DNA from: CAG-488 sp051881315 | Lineage (GTDB): Bacteria; Bacillota; Clostridia; Oscillospirales; Acutalibacteraceae | DNA length: 64,000 nt | Reading direction: 5' to 3' | Assembly (NCBI GenBank): GCA_051881315.1 | Contig: JBJEPQ010000071.1 | Coordinates: 5,000-68,999 of the forward strand | Shown: positions 44,037-51,703 of the stretch, one piece after another | Layout of the letters: the number at the start of each line of letters is the position of its first letter | Position numbering within the stretch: position 1 is the stretch's first letter | The notes under the pieces: model-generated | The model's input: only the letters and a program-made list of their open reading frames with translations | Told to the model about the DNA's origin: nothing | Databases searched by the model: none | Made by a program: the position numbers and the translations under genes

Positions 44037-45308
44037 TCAGTTTGGCTTTATGACGGAAAGAACGCTGTAATTCTCGTCAAGCGTATCTTTGAAAAGCTCC
44101 TCGACGTCCTCAAGAGTGACGGTCTTGTATATCTCAAAATCGGTGAAAATATCTTCACCGGCAAAGTATGAAACAGCCATGTTGTTTGCAATTCCGTCAA
44201 CATCGTTCATACCCATTATCATTCTGCCGTAGAGCTTCTTTTTTGTTCTGTCAAAGGCGGCTTTATCAAAGCCGTTCTCTCTGAAGCTCTTTATTTCCTT
44301 AACTATCTCGTCTGCAACAGCCTTTGGATCTGTGCTTTCGCCTGCAAAAAATACGCAGGAGTACCCGAAGCCCGTGAAATATTCAAAGCCGAAGCTGTTA
44401 TTGATAAGCTTGCCGTCAAAAAGCCGTCTGTAAAGCTCGGAGGACGGTCCCGATATCATGTCAAGAAGAATTTCCATCGTGACCTCTTCCTTAGCCGTTC
44501 TTTCGGGAGTGTCCCTGTTCTCCTTAAAGCCGAACATAAACTGGGGCGTTGCTACGGAGAGCTTCTCCTCTACATATGGAGAAACGACATCCTTAGGCTC
44601 GTCGATCACCTTTCGCTGAGCCATTTTACCCTCAACGGGCTTGAGCATCTTGTCCGCTACCTCAATAACCTCGTCCACGCTGACATTTCCCGCAACGGAA
44701 AGCACCATGTTGTGAAGGTTGTAGAAATTGTCGTAACAGCCGTAAAGCGTTTCGGCAGATATCTGTGCGATCGACTCATGCGTGCCTGCAATATCAATTC
44801 TGACGGGCAGGTTATGATACATATTCATCAGGCAGTTGAACATTACCTCCCAGTCGGGAACATCCTTATACATATCAATTTCCTGACCGATAATACCCTG
44901 CTCCTTTTCAACCGTAGCCTGAGTAAAATACGGATTCTGAACGAAGTCAAGAAGTATTTCAAGATTTTTCTTAAAGTTTGCGGAACAGGAGAAAAGATAT
45001 CCTGTCCTGTCAAAGCTTGTGTAAGCGTTGGCCGATGCGCCCGTCTTTGCAAAACGCTCGAATGCGTCAAGATCCTCGCTTTCAAAAAGCTTGTGTTCAA
45101 GGAAATGTGCGGTTCCCTCGGGAATCTCCTTAAAGGAACCGTCCTTCATCTGGATCATCGTGTCGATCGAGCCGTATTTGGTGGCAAAAATCGCATAGGT
45201 GCTCGAATAGTTTTCCTTAGGCATAACAAGGATTTTCAAGCCTGACGGATGATCTATATCATAATATTTTTCGTTGAGGAGTTCATTTTTTATTTCTTTG
45301 ATATTCAT
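44037..45308 (-). CDS. ymfH: M16-family zinc peptidase, YmfH-like
   Basis: 423-residue member of the pitrilysin/insulinase fold. The inverted zinc motif HFLEH is present in GTAHFLEHKLFESED (about residue 68), with the third ligand Glu in the following helix. It pairs with the upstream YmfF-like protein; in other Firmicutes the two genes are adjacent and NCBI families link them to EF-P aminopentanol modification. The ATG directly follows the ymfF stop, with GGAGG inside the end of ymfF, so the two are translated together. Confidence 0.9.
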   Translation of the reverse strand: MNIKEIKNELLNEKYYDIDHPSGLKILVMPKENYSSTYAIFATKYGSIDTMIQMKDGSFKEIPEGTAHFLEHKLFESEDLDAFERFAKTGASANAYTSFDRTGYLFSCSANFKKNLEILLDFVQNPYFTQATVEKEQGIIGQEIDMYKDVPDWEVMFNCLMNMYHNLPVRIDIAGTHESIAQISAETLYGCYDNFYNLHNMVLSVAGNVSVDEVIEVADKMLKPVEGKMAQRKVIDEPKDVVSPYVEEKLSVATPQFMFGFKENRDTPERTAKEEVTMEILLDMISGPSSELYRRLFDGKLINNSFGFEYFTGFGYSCVFFAGESTDPKAVADEIVKEIKSFRENGFDKAAFDRTKKKLYGRMIMGMNDVDGIANNMAVSYFAGEDIFTDFEIYKTVTLEDVEELFKDTLDENYSVLSVIKPN

Positions 45309-46574
45309 TTATTCCGCCTCCCCGTTTGATTTGAGCATAAACACCGTATCAAGCATGATTGTTTTCGCCGCTCTGACAACATCCTGTTTGTCAACCTTGC
45401 GGATTTCCTCGGCATATTCCTCCGGTGTTTTCATTTTTTCACGCAATATCTGAGAAACGTACCAAACGCAGATTTCCTCCGGAGTATCCGAATTTCCGAG
45501 AATTGAATCGGTCAGACTTTTTATAGAAGCGGAAAAATCCTCATCGGTAAATTCTCCGTTTGCAGTCAGCGCAAGCTGATGAATGATCTCATTCTTAGCC
45601 TTTTCTTCGTTCACATCCTCAATACCGCTCTGCACCATTACAACTCCCTTTGAGTTGAACAGTCCCGCCGAGCAGTAATAGCAAAGGCTCATCTTCTCCC
45701 TTACGACAGAGAAAAGCTTGGAATAAGTTCCGCCGCCGAAAATGTCAACGGCAACCTTCATCGCAGGCATCATATCGTCCTCGTTACGCATTCCCGTTCT
45801 GAAGCCCATAACAAGCTTGCCCTGCTTGAGCGGCATAGTCTCCGAAACATATTCGGGCTTAGGAAGTCCGGGAACAAACTGGGTTTTTATTGAAACGGGA
45901 TGTCTCTCAACAGACTCAAACCTTGACTTTATAAGCTCTGCCACAGGCTGAGAATCAAGGCTTGAAACCATAACGATCTGAACGGTCGATTTTTCAAGAA
46001 CATCACGCCATGCGGAATAAACGGTGTCGGGAGTGAGAGCCTTTACCTCCTCAACCGTTCCGAAACGGTTAAGTCCGTAAGCCTCATCGGCAAACATCGC
46101 TTCCTCGCATTTGAGCATCGCATAACGGCGCTTATCGTTAAGCTCGTTTTCAATAACCTCAATGAGAAGTCTTTTTTCCTGCTCGATAATATCGGCAGGG
46201 AAGCTTTCTCCATCGGTCAGAGGTTCAAAAATCATCTTTGTCAGAAGCTCCGCACATTTGAGAACAACCTTATCACCGTCAAGGGCAAAGCGGTCGTCAA
46301 TGGCGGTAAGGCTGAAATTGAGAACCTGAGCCTCTCCCCTTTTGGTTACGCCGGCAGAGATTGAAGCGCCGTAAAGCTCATCAAGCTCACGGTTAAGAGA
46401 AATATAATCGGGATACTCGGCACATCTGCGCTGGAGCATAAAAGGAAGAACAGCCCTTGAAGCGGCATTGCGGTCAAGCGGCATTGCCAAGCTTATATTT
46501 ACCCGACAGGTTTTGAATTTGTCGGTTTTAACAGAGCAAAAGCGAATACCTTCGCCCAAAATCTGAGTTTTCAT
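45309..46574 (-). CDS. ymfF: M16-family protein, YmfF-like (non-catalytic partner)
   Basis: 421 residues with the M16 fold (LYGASISAGVTKRGEAQVL, and later ISRELDELY-type segments) but no HxxEH zinc motif where the N-terminal domain would have it, so it is probably the structural half of a YmfF-YmfH heterodimer. The ATG at 46574 lies about 9 bases after AAGGG; the frame extends to 46607 without a site. First gene of a six-gene operon running to 41015. Confidence 0.88.
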   Translation of the reverse strand: MKTQILGEGIRFCSVKTDKFKTCRVNISLAMPLDRNAASRAVLPFMLQRRCAEYPDYISLNRELDELYGASISAGVTKRGEAQVLNFSLTAIDDRFALDGDKVVLKCAELLTKMIFEPLTDGESFPADIIEQEKRLLIEVIENELNDKRRYAMLKCEEAMFADEAYGLNRFGTVEEVKALTPDTVYSAWRDVLEKSTVQIVMVSSLDSQPVAELIKSRFESVERHPVSIKTQFVPGLPKPEYVSETMPLKQGKLVMGFRTGMRNEDDMMPAMKVAVDIFGGGTYSKLFSVVREKMSLCYYCSAGLFNSKGVVMVQSGIEDVNEEKAKNEIIHQLALTANGEFTDEDFSASIKSLTDSILGNSDTPEEICVWYVSQILREKMKTPEEYAEEIRKVDKQDVVRAAKTIMLDTVFMLKSNGEAE

Positions 46575-46696
46575 AGCTTCACTACCCTTTGCAATATAAA
46601 AAATCATTATTTAGTATATCACACTGTACTTAAAAATAAAAGTATTTTTTGTTATGTTTTAATACTCAGTGCTTTAGTTATAATTCATATAAAAAT

Positions 46697-47128
46697 TTAT
46701 TTGTATTTTTCAAGAATCGTTTCCATCTGATCCTCGGTTATTTTTTTGCCGTCGGCATTATAGAACTGACCGTCCTTTATTGAAGCGAGGAGCTTACCGT
46801 CAGCATTGTAATATGTCTGTAATGACTCGTTGCCGCTCTCGTCAAAATCCGAAGAAACATAATAGTAGCTGAGCTTGCCGTCCTTATAGTATTCTATTCG
46901 TGTTCCCCTGCCGTTTTCATCATAACAGCCGATCTCATAATCCTCGTCGGAGCTGCCGAGCTTCTGAGCCGTCATAGGCTCTCCGTCAACAACGGTTGTG
47001 TAAGGCGGCGGCAGAGTAGCCTGCGTTGTTTCTTCTGATGATTTTTCATCGTTTTTACCCTTGCAGGCACATAATACGGATAATAAAACACAAAATATTG
47101 AAGTTATTACAATAATTTTCTTAATCAT
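46697..47128 (-). CDS. small lipoprotein of unknown function
   Basis: 143 residues. Signal peptide of a lipoprotein: MIKKIIVITSIFCVLL then the lipobox LCAC with the lipidated Cys about residue 21. After an acidic linker come MORN/YD-like repeats: ENGRGTRIEYYKDGKLSYYY, then LQTYYNADGKLLAS and QFYNADGKKI, short beta units typical of toxin_YwqK-type antitoxin or surface proteins. ATG at 47128 is preceded by AGGAG. It stands alone, downstream of no clear operon. Confidence 0.78.
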   Translation of the reverse strand: MIKKIIVITSIFCVLLSVLCACKGKNDEKSSEETTQATLPPPYTTVVDGEPMTAQKLGSSDEDYEIGCYDENGRGTRIEYYKDGKLSYYYVSSDFDESGNESLQTYYNADGKLLASIKDGQFYNADGKKITEDQMETILEKYK

Positions 47129-47202
47129 ATTTTTTCTCCTGTAATGTTTTATTTTATGATACATCAAACAAGTATAATTGTCAAAAATTTTTCAATTTGC
47201 TA

Positions 47203-47230
47203 TTGACAAAAGCTAATAATAGTTTATAAT
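47203..47230 (+). promoter_or_regulatory. consensus promoter of the Fur-type/rubrerythrin operon
   Basis: TTGACA, 16-base spacer, TATAAT on the plus strand. Immediately downstream is a palindrome, AGTAA-CAA-TTACT (47234-47246), and a 9-bp repeat AATAATAGT (47215-47223) is mirrored as ACTATTATT (47244-47252). These overlap the promoter and start site and are likely binding sites for the regulator encoded next. Confidence 0.8.
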
Positions 47231-47266
47231 ATCAGTAACAATTACTATTATTGATGAGGAAAATCT

Positions 47267-47659
47267 ATGGCTGCTGTTAAACATTCAAGACAAAGAGAAG
47301 CTATCCTCACCGAGCTTCGTTCAAGGAAGGATCATCCGACAGCCGAGGAGCTGTACCTTTCTTTAAAGCCGAATATGCCGAATTTAAGCCTCGGCACGGT
47401 TTACAGAAACCTTAATATGCTTGCTTGTGACGGAGTTATTCTGAGAATCAGCTTTAAGGGAGCGGACCGTTTTGACGGTAACAAGACGCTTCATTATCAT
47501 TTTCGCTGTCTTGAATGTGGAAAGGTTTACGACATAGATATGCCGACATTTGATAGTATTGATTTAAAAGCGCAAGCATTTGCAAAGGGACACATCAATT
47601 CACATGAGCTGGTATTCAGCGGAGTGTGCGATGAATGTCTCGGCGCAGAAGAAAATTAA
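47267..47659 (+). CDS. Fur-family regulator, PerR-like
   Basis: 130-residue metalloregulator. Winged-helix DNA-binding half (RQREAILTELRSRKDHPTAEEL, then LSLGTVYRNLNML) and a dimerisation half with HYHFRCLECGKVYDID and SGVCDECLG, giving the two CxxC pairs of the structural zinc site. The His/Asp set fits PerR-type peroxide sensing by iron-catalysed His oxidation, and the downstream genes are peroxide-detoxifying. Whether it is PerR rather than Fur or Zur is inferred from that context. GAGGA precedes the ATG. Confidence 0.88.
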   Translation: MAAVKHSRQREAILTELRSRKDHPTAEELYLSLKPNMPNLSLGTVYRNLNMLACDGVILRISFKGADRFDGNKTLHYHFRCLECGKVYDIDMPTFDSIDLKAQAFAKGHINSHELVFSGVCDECLGAEEN

Positions 47660-47678
47660 ATTTTGGAGGTAAACAATT

Positions 47679-48221
47679 ATGGCAAAATGGGTATGCAGCG
47701 TATGCGGTTACGTTTACGAGGGCGACACTCCTCCGGAGAAGTGCCCCCAGTGCGGTGTTCCTGCTGAGAAGTTCCAGAAGCAGGATGAAGAAATGTCTTG
47801 GGCAGCTGAGCACGTTGTAGGCGTAGCACAGGGCGTTTCAGAGGACATCATCGAGGATCTTCGCGCTAACTTCAACGGCGAGTGCTCTGAGGTTGGTATG
47901 TATCTTGCAATGGCAAGAGTAGCTCACAGAGAGGGCTATCCGGAGATCGGTCTTTACTGGGAAAAGGCAGCTTACGAAGAGGCTGAGCACGCAGCAAAGT
48001 TTGCAGAGCTTCTCGGTGAGGTTGTTACAGATTCCACAAAGAAGAACCTTGAGATGAGAGTTGCCGCCGAGAACGGCGCAACCGCAGGTAAGTTTGACCT
48101 TGCTAAGAGAGCAAAGGCAGCTAACCTTGACGCTATTCACGATACAGTTCACGAGATGGCTCGTGACGAGGCAAGACACGGCAAGGCATTTGCAGGTCTC
48201 CTCAAGAGATATTTCGGTTAA
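47679..48221 (+). CDS. reverse rubrerythrin (rubredoxin domain first)
   Basis: 180-residue peroxide reductase. The order is N-terminal rubredoxin-like iron site (WVCSVCGYVYEG, then EKCPQCGVPAEKF) followed by a four-helix diiron domain with GECSEVGMYL (Glu ligands), AAYEEAEHAAKF and MARDEARHGKAF. This reversed order, with the rubredoxin domain at the N-terminus, defines the revRbr type of Clostridia, which reduces H2O2 and O2 with NADH through rubredoxin. The rubredoxin gene follows by 33 bases. GGAGG precedes the ATG. Confidence 0.94.
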   Translation: MAKWVCSVCGYVYEGDTPPEKCPQCGVPAEKFQKQDEEMSWAAEHVVGVAQGVSEDIIEDLRANFNGECSEVGMYLAMARVAHREGYPEIGLYWEKAAYEEAEHAAKFAELLGEVVTDSTKKNLEMRVAAENGATAGKFDLAKRAKAANLDAIHDTVHEMARDEARHGKAFAGLLKRYFG

Positions 48222-48254
48222 TCAAAATTTATAATACTAAAAGGAAGAATTACT

Positions 48255-48410
48255 ATGGAGAAATTTGTATGCCCCTGCGGCTATGTTTATGATCCCGAAA
48301 TCGGTGATCCCGACAACGGTGTTGCTCCCGGCACAGCTTGGGAAGATGTTCCTGAGGATTGGGTTTGCCCGATCTGCGGACTTGGTAAGGACGCATTTGA
48401 GGCTGAATAA
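48255..48410 (+). CDS. rubredoxin with C-P-C first metal motif
   Basis: A 51-residue protein. It reads MEKFVCPCGYVYDPEIGDP, then a central NGVAPGTAWEDVPEDW and a second iron motif CPICG, ending KDAFEAE: a rubredoxin in length and core. The first knuckle is C-P-C-G (one residue between Cys) rather than the usual C-x-x-C-G, a one-residue shortening. AAGGA precedes the ATG. As the last gene of the regulator-rubrerythrin unit it is the probable electron donor to reverse rubrerythrin. The operon ends in the repeat element that follows. Confidence 0.93.
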   Translation: MEKFVCPCGYVYDPEIGDPDNGVAPGTAWEDVPEDWVCPICGLGKDAFEAE

Positions 48411-48722
48411 GAGCTTTTAAACGGACTGTCGCACTAAGCGAAGAACAAAAGAAACAAAAATAAAACCTAAAAGCTTGTATTGGATTTTTTCACCGATACA
48501 AGCCTTTCTTATTGTATATTTAGAATAAATTGCAAAGATTAGTGTTTCTTTTTAGCCGTTTTTTCCGATTTGACGTATACACATACGCCGGGCATCGGAA
48601 GAAAACGGCTTCTTCATCTTATTGCGACAGTCCTTTTTTTATAAAACATATTATTGACCTTGAAAAAAATAAAAAACAGATGTATTATATTTATATTAAA
48701 AATTAAAAATCAGGTGGTCAAA
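48411..48722. other. gap between rubredoxin and the GtrA gene
   Basis: 312 bases without a gene. It is almost entirely the MITE-like element at 48419-48633 and its T-rich tail, then an AT-rich leader to the GtrA start. A TTGACC near 48653 is a possible -35 but no clear -10 was chosen. Confidence 0.6.
48419..48633. mobile_element. MITE-like element with nested hairpins, also acting as terminator
   Basis: Ends are inverted: GGACTGTCGCACTAAG at the left and its complement CTTATTGCGACAGTCC at the right (16 bp, one mismatch), with a run of seven T just outside the right end. The first 130 bases match the reverse complement of the element at 36020-36180, including the inner AAGCTTGTAT/ATACAAGC hairpin. 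From 48554 to 48610 it carries an extra hairpin not found in the other copy: AGCCGTTTT...AAAACGGCT with inner CCGAT/ATCGG and GTAT/ATAC. So it is a copy with an insertion or a rebuilt right arm. Confidence 0.75.
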
Positions 48723-49205
48723 ATGAGTGAAACAAACAAAAAGCAGAATGTAATACAGTTCATTAAGTTTGTGCTGTTCTCGGCGTCTGCCGGTTTAATT
48801 CAAATCGGAAGCTTCACGCTAATGAAAGAGGTCATTATCAAGCTGAGCTTTTTTCAGGAGCTTATGGCGGAGCATGCCGGCTTTGCAAAAATAATGAACA
48901 ATGAATACGGACCGATTTATCTGATCGCTCTCATTCTTTCTGTCATCTGGAACTTCACGTTCAACAGAAAATTTACCTTTAAATCAGCAAACAATATTCC
49001 GATTGCTATGTTAAAGGTGCTCGGCTATTACGCAGTATTTACTCCGGTTTCAACAGTTTTGGGAAACTTCTTCACGGCAAAATTTGCTGCGGTTGTCGGA
49101 ATTGATTATATCGTCCTTGCTGTCACAATGGTAACAAATATGATTACAGAATTTTTATTCGATAAATTCGTCGTATTCAGGAATTCGGAAAATACAGCGG
49201 AGTAA
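48723..49205 (+). CDS. GtrA-like membrane protein
   Basis: 160 residues with four transmembrane helices. Family markers: IQFIKFVLFSASAGLIQIGS at the start, WNFTFNRKFTFKSA in the middle and FLFDKFVVFRNS at the end. GtrA proteins are flippase-like partners in polysaccharide and glycolipid synthesis. The ATG at 48723 lies 5 bases after AGGTGG; the frame continues upstream without a better site. No glycosyltransferase is adjacent. Confidence 0.87.
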   Translation: MSETNKKQNVIQFIKFVLFSASAGLIQIGSFTLMKEVIIKLSFFQELMAEHAGFAKIMNNEYGPIYLIALILSVIWNFTFNRKFTFKSANNIPIAMLKVLGYYAVFTPVSTVLGNFFTAKFAAVVGIDYIVLAVTMVTNMITEFLFDKFVVFRNSENTAE

Positions 49206-49383
49206 ATCGGTATTATCAGCTTCATGTGCAAATAAAATTATAATACTCTAACATCTATAGTCTAAAATCTAAGGTCTGTTTTCAGCCTTCCCCTTGAGGG
49301 GAAGGTGTCGCGATCGCAGATCGTGACGGATGAGGTGTAATAGCAGACATTAGATTTTAGATGTTAGATTTTAGACGAGGAAA

Positions 49384-49407
49384 TTTATAGTTTATATAAA
49401 CTATAAA
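49384..49407. repeat. perfect 24-bp palindrome
   Basis: TTTATAGTTTAT followed by its exact complement ATAAACTATAAA, with no spacer. It lies between a heptad array and an R2 copy, not near any promoter I recognise. Confidence 0.9.
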
Positions 49408-49758
49408 AGATAGACTAAGACATGAGTTTTTTGTCAATCCCTCAGTCACAACCTGCGGTCGTGACAGCTCCCTTTACACAAGGGAGCCGGATAATTACAT
49501 CGAAATTTGAAACTTAAACGTCTGAAGTCTAAGGTCTAAAATCTAAAATCTTTTATCACCTCATCACCGCCTAACGGCGGAGCTTCCCCTCAAGGGGAAG
49601 CCTTGAAAGGTTTAATCAGTATTTTCAGTTTACTCATGCAAAGAAAAAGTATAATCGTCTAAAGTCTAACATTAAAAATCTAATATCTAAAATTACTGCA
49701 AGTACATCTTTACGGATAACTTGCAGTTTTTCCTTTAATATATGTATTACAAAATAAT

Positions 49759-49812
49759 TTTATCGTAATTCGATAAATTTCTATTGACATTTAATCTATT
49801 CGATGATATAAT
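49759..49812 (+). promoter_or_regulatory. promoter and inverted-repeat operator of the DUF2975-HTH cassette
   Basis: TTGACA (49784-49789), 17-base spacer, TATAAT (49807-49812). Upstream is a 7-bp inverted repeat, TTTATCG-TAATT-CGATAAA (49759-49777), and its ATTCGAT half-site recurs in the spacer (49798-49804), 30 bp away, or three helical turns. The pattern suggests cooperative autoregulation by the Cro-type protein encoded in the cassette. Confidence 0.75.
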
Positions 49813-49841
49813 GCAGTCAACAAACATTCAGGAGGAAAATT

Positions 49842-50324
49842 ATGGAAAATAAGATTTCACTCAAAAAAATCTCAGGAAGCCTTAAATTCATAATCATTGC
49901 AATGGGACTTTGTGCCTTGGCTTTGCAGAGCGTTGCATCGCTGATGTTCATTATTTCCGAAGCAGATGATATCGAAAAATACAGACTTCCGTGGATGTGC
50001 CTGATCTGGGCAACGGCAATTCCGATGATCCCCGCTCTTTATTATTCATGGCGGACTGCGGTCAACATCGGCAAGAACAAAGCCTTTTGCACCGACAACG
50101 CAAAAAATCTGAAAAACATTGCCATAAGCTCTGCCGCAGACACCGTGCTTGTGCTTTTAGGCAATATATTATTTTTAGTGATAGGTATCAGTCATCCGTC
50201 GGTATTCCTTTTCTGCATGGTAATCGAGCTTATCGGTTTAGCCATATTTATCGCCGCCCTCGGACTTTCTCAGCTCATTGTGAAAGCCACCGAATTGCAG
50301 GAAGAAAACGATCTGACGATATGA
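49842..50324 (+). CDS. DUF2975 membrane protein
   Basis: 160-residue protein with four transmembrane helices and no catalytic motif. The sequence (ALQSVASLMFIISEADD, then AVNIGKNKAFCTDNAKNLKN) fits DUF2975 proteins, which are almost always encoded next to a small YozG-like Cro/C1 regulator; this is the case here, with nine bases between the genes. Function unknown; the pair has been suggested to act as a membrane-linked regulatory unit, but nothing here proves it. AGGAGG precedes the ATG. Confidence 0.87.
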   Translation: MENKISLKKISGSLKFIIIAMGLCALALQSVASLMFIISEADDIEKYRLPWMCLIWATAIPMIPALYYSWRTAVNIGKNKAFCTDNAKNLKNIAISSAADTVLVLLGNILFLVIGISHPSVFLFCMVIELIGLAIFIAALGLSQLIVKATELQEENDLTI

Positions 50325-50333
50325 GGTAAAAAA

Positions 50334-50537
50334 ATGATTATTGTAAACATTGACGTTATGCTCGCCAAAAGAAAAATGAGTGTTACCGAGCTTGCGGAGC
50401 GCGTCGGCATCACAATGGCGAACATATCCATTCTTAAAAACGGTAAAGCAAAGGCAATAAAAATTACAACGCTTGAAAAGATCTGCGAAGCTCTCGACTG
50501 TCAGCCCGGCGATATATTGGAATACCGAAAGGATTGA
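50334..50537 (+). CDS. small Cro/C1-type HTH regulator (YozG-like)
   Basis: 67 residues, a single helix-turn-helix: VMLAKRKMSVTELAERVGIT, then ANISILKNGKAKAIKITTL, then EKICEALDCQPGDILEY. Such proteins act as autorepressors. Its gene is directly downstream of the DUF2975 gene, with a GAGGT site before the ATG. The inverted repeat in the promoter upstream is the likely target. Confidence 0.9.
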   Translation: MIIVNIDVMLAKRKMSVTELAERVGITMANISILKNGKAKAIKITTLEKICEALDCQPGDILEYRKD

Positions 50538-50547
50538 ATTAATAAAA

Positions 50548-50940
50548 ATGAAACCGATAAAGAGCAGACTGTTTTTTCTCGGAATGTTTATATTCCTGTT
50601 TATCTGTGAAATACTGATTGCTAAGTTTTATTTTTCTGATTTTGTCCGTGCTTATTTCGGAGATGTACTTGTCGTAATACTGCTGTATAGCTTTGTAAGG
50701 ATTTTTATTCCAGATCGGATCAGGCTTCTGCCTCTGTGGGTGTTTCTCTTTGCCTGTGCGATAGAAACAGGACAATATTTCAACTACACCGAATTACTCG
50801 GCGTGAGCAACAATCCCCTGCTTTGTACTCTTATGGGAACATCGTTTGCGTGGGGCGACATTATCAGCTATGCCGCAGGAGGTCTTGTTTGCGGAGTTAT
50901 TGAATTTATAAAAAGTAAGTTCAACAGGAATGATTACTGA
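50548..50940 (+). CDS. DUF2809-like membrane protein
   Basis: 130 residues with four hydrophobic helices, a conserved-looking FACAIETGQYFNYTELLGV segment and SFAWGDIISYAAGGLVCG near the end, as in DUF2809 proteins (a VanZ-like topology). Function unknown. The ATG at 50548 follows the HTH gene by 10 bases; AAAGGA overlaps the end of that gene at a slightly long distance. Third gene of the cassette; its stop is immediately followed by the right repeat block. Confidence 0.83.
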   Translation: MKPIKSRLFFLGMFIFLFICEILIAKFYFSDFVRAYFGDVLVVILLYSFVRIFIPDRIRLLPLWVFLFACAIETGQYFNYTELLGVSNNPLLCTLMGTSFAWGDIISYAAGGLVCGVIEFIKSKFNRNDY

Positions 50941-51703
50941 TTTAGCCTTCCCCAAAATAGACTTTAGATATTAGATGTTAGATTTTAGACGGTATCACTT
51001 AAAATCTCGGTGAAACTATTCGGCTCCCTTGTGTAAAGGTAGCGAAGCGTCGCCACGGGAGTGAGCTGCAGCGAGACGCTGTCAGCGAAGCCGACTGAGG
51101 GATTGTCAAAAGACTTATTTCTCTTTTAAGTCTTTTTTGTTTGCACTTATCCCCTCCGTCACGGCTTTGCCGTGCCAGCCAGATATTTTCATCGAAATTT
51201 AAAACTTAATTGTCTAATGTCTAATGTCTAAAATCTAAAGTCTATATTTAGCCTTCCCCTTGAGGGGAAGGTGGCACGGAGGAACGACGTGACGGATGAG
51301 GTGTAATGAAACTTCATCTGATTTGCTCCACCTCATCACCGCCTACGGCGGAGCTTCCCCTCAAGGGGAAGCCTTACATGATTTCATCAAACTTTGAAAT
51401 AATATCGTCTAAAGTCTAACATCTACCATCTAAAATCTAATTAACCGCAAGTCTTTCCATTTCGGATAAACTTGCGGTCACATTTTTATAGATATTTATT
51501 TATCAGATAAATTAAATCCTGCTCGATTCTGTTGAACAGATACTTGAAAAAGTTCAGTATTCTGCAAACCAAAAATGTTCTCTTATACGGAGTGTACGTT
51601 CAGTTGCCGCAGTCGTACATCTTTGAAAGATCGTTGACTGCATATCGTGCATATCAAGTCCCCGAAGCGTGATGCCGACACTCGTTTTGATATCTTTTTC
51701 TAA
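50941..51703. repeat. right repeat block of the DUF2975 cassette plus unassigned tail
   Basis: Non-coding. It holds a broken R1 (50943-50954), array reversed (50959-50990), R2 forward with an internal expansion (51021-51107), a hairpin with T-run (51108-51136), a further CACGGC palindrome (near 51161-51175), array (51212-51249), R1 forward (51250-51307), R1 reversed (51329-51375), array (51407-51443) and hairpin ACCGCAAGT/ACTTGCGGT (51444-51478). The last 110 bases align with the end of the left block. From 51480 to 51703 no repeat is present; that part can fold (ATCTT/AAGAT inside GCAGTC/GACTGC near 51610-51645) and carries a short open frame on the minus strand without recognisable similarity. 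Confidence 0.8.

Larger units (their letters stand above)
49206..49841. repeat. left repeat block of the DUF2975 cassette
   Basis: Non-coding. In order: a 7-bp degenerate array (49247-49277), R1 palindrome forward (49284-49341), array reversed (49345-49376), a 24-bp perfect palindrome (49384-49407), R2 reversed (49435-49490), array (49521-49551), R1 reversed (49557-49604), array (49658-49693), a hairpin with T tail (ACTGCAAGT/ACTTGCAGT, 49695-49731) and the promoter of the cassette. R1 core is GCCTTCCCCTTGAGGGGAAG ending GACGGATGAGGTG; R2 core is GGCTCCCTTGTGTAAAGG ending CTGAGGGATTG. The array unit is close to TCTAAAR. The same set recurs at 50941-51480. Confidence 0.85.

Noticed and set aside
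49247..51443. CRISPR array in the heptad repeat region
   Set aside because: Units are 7 bp, degenerate and without unique spacers of 30-40 bp; no cas gene is near.
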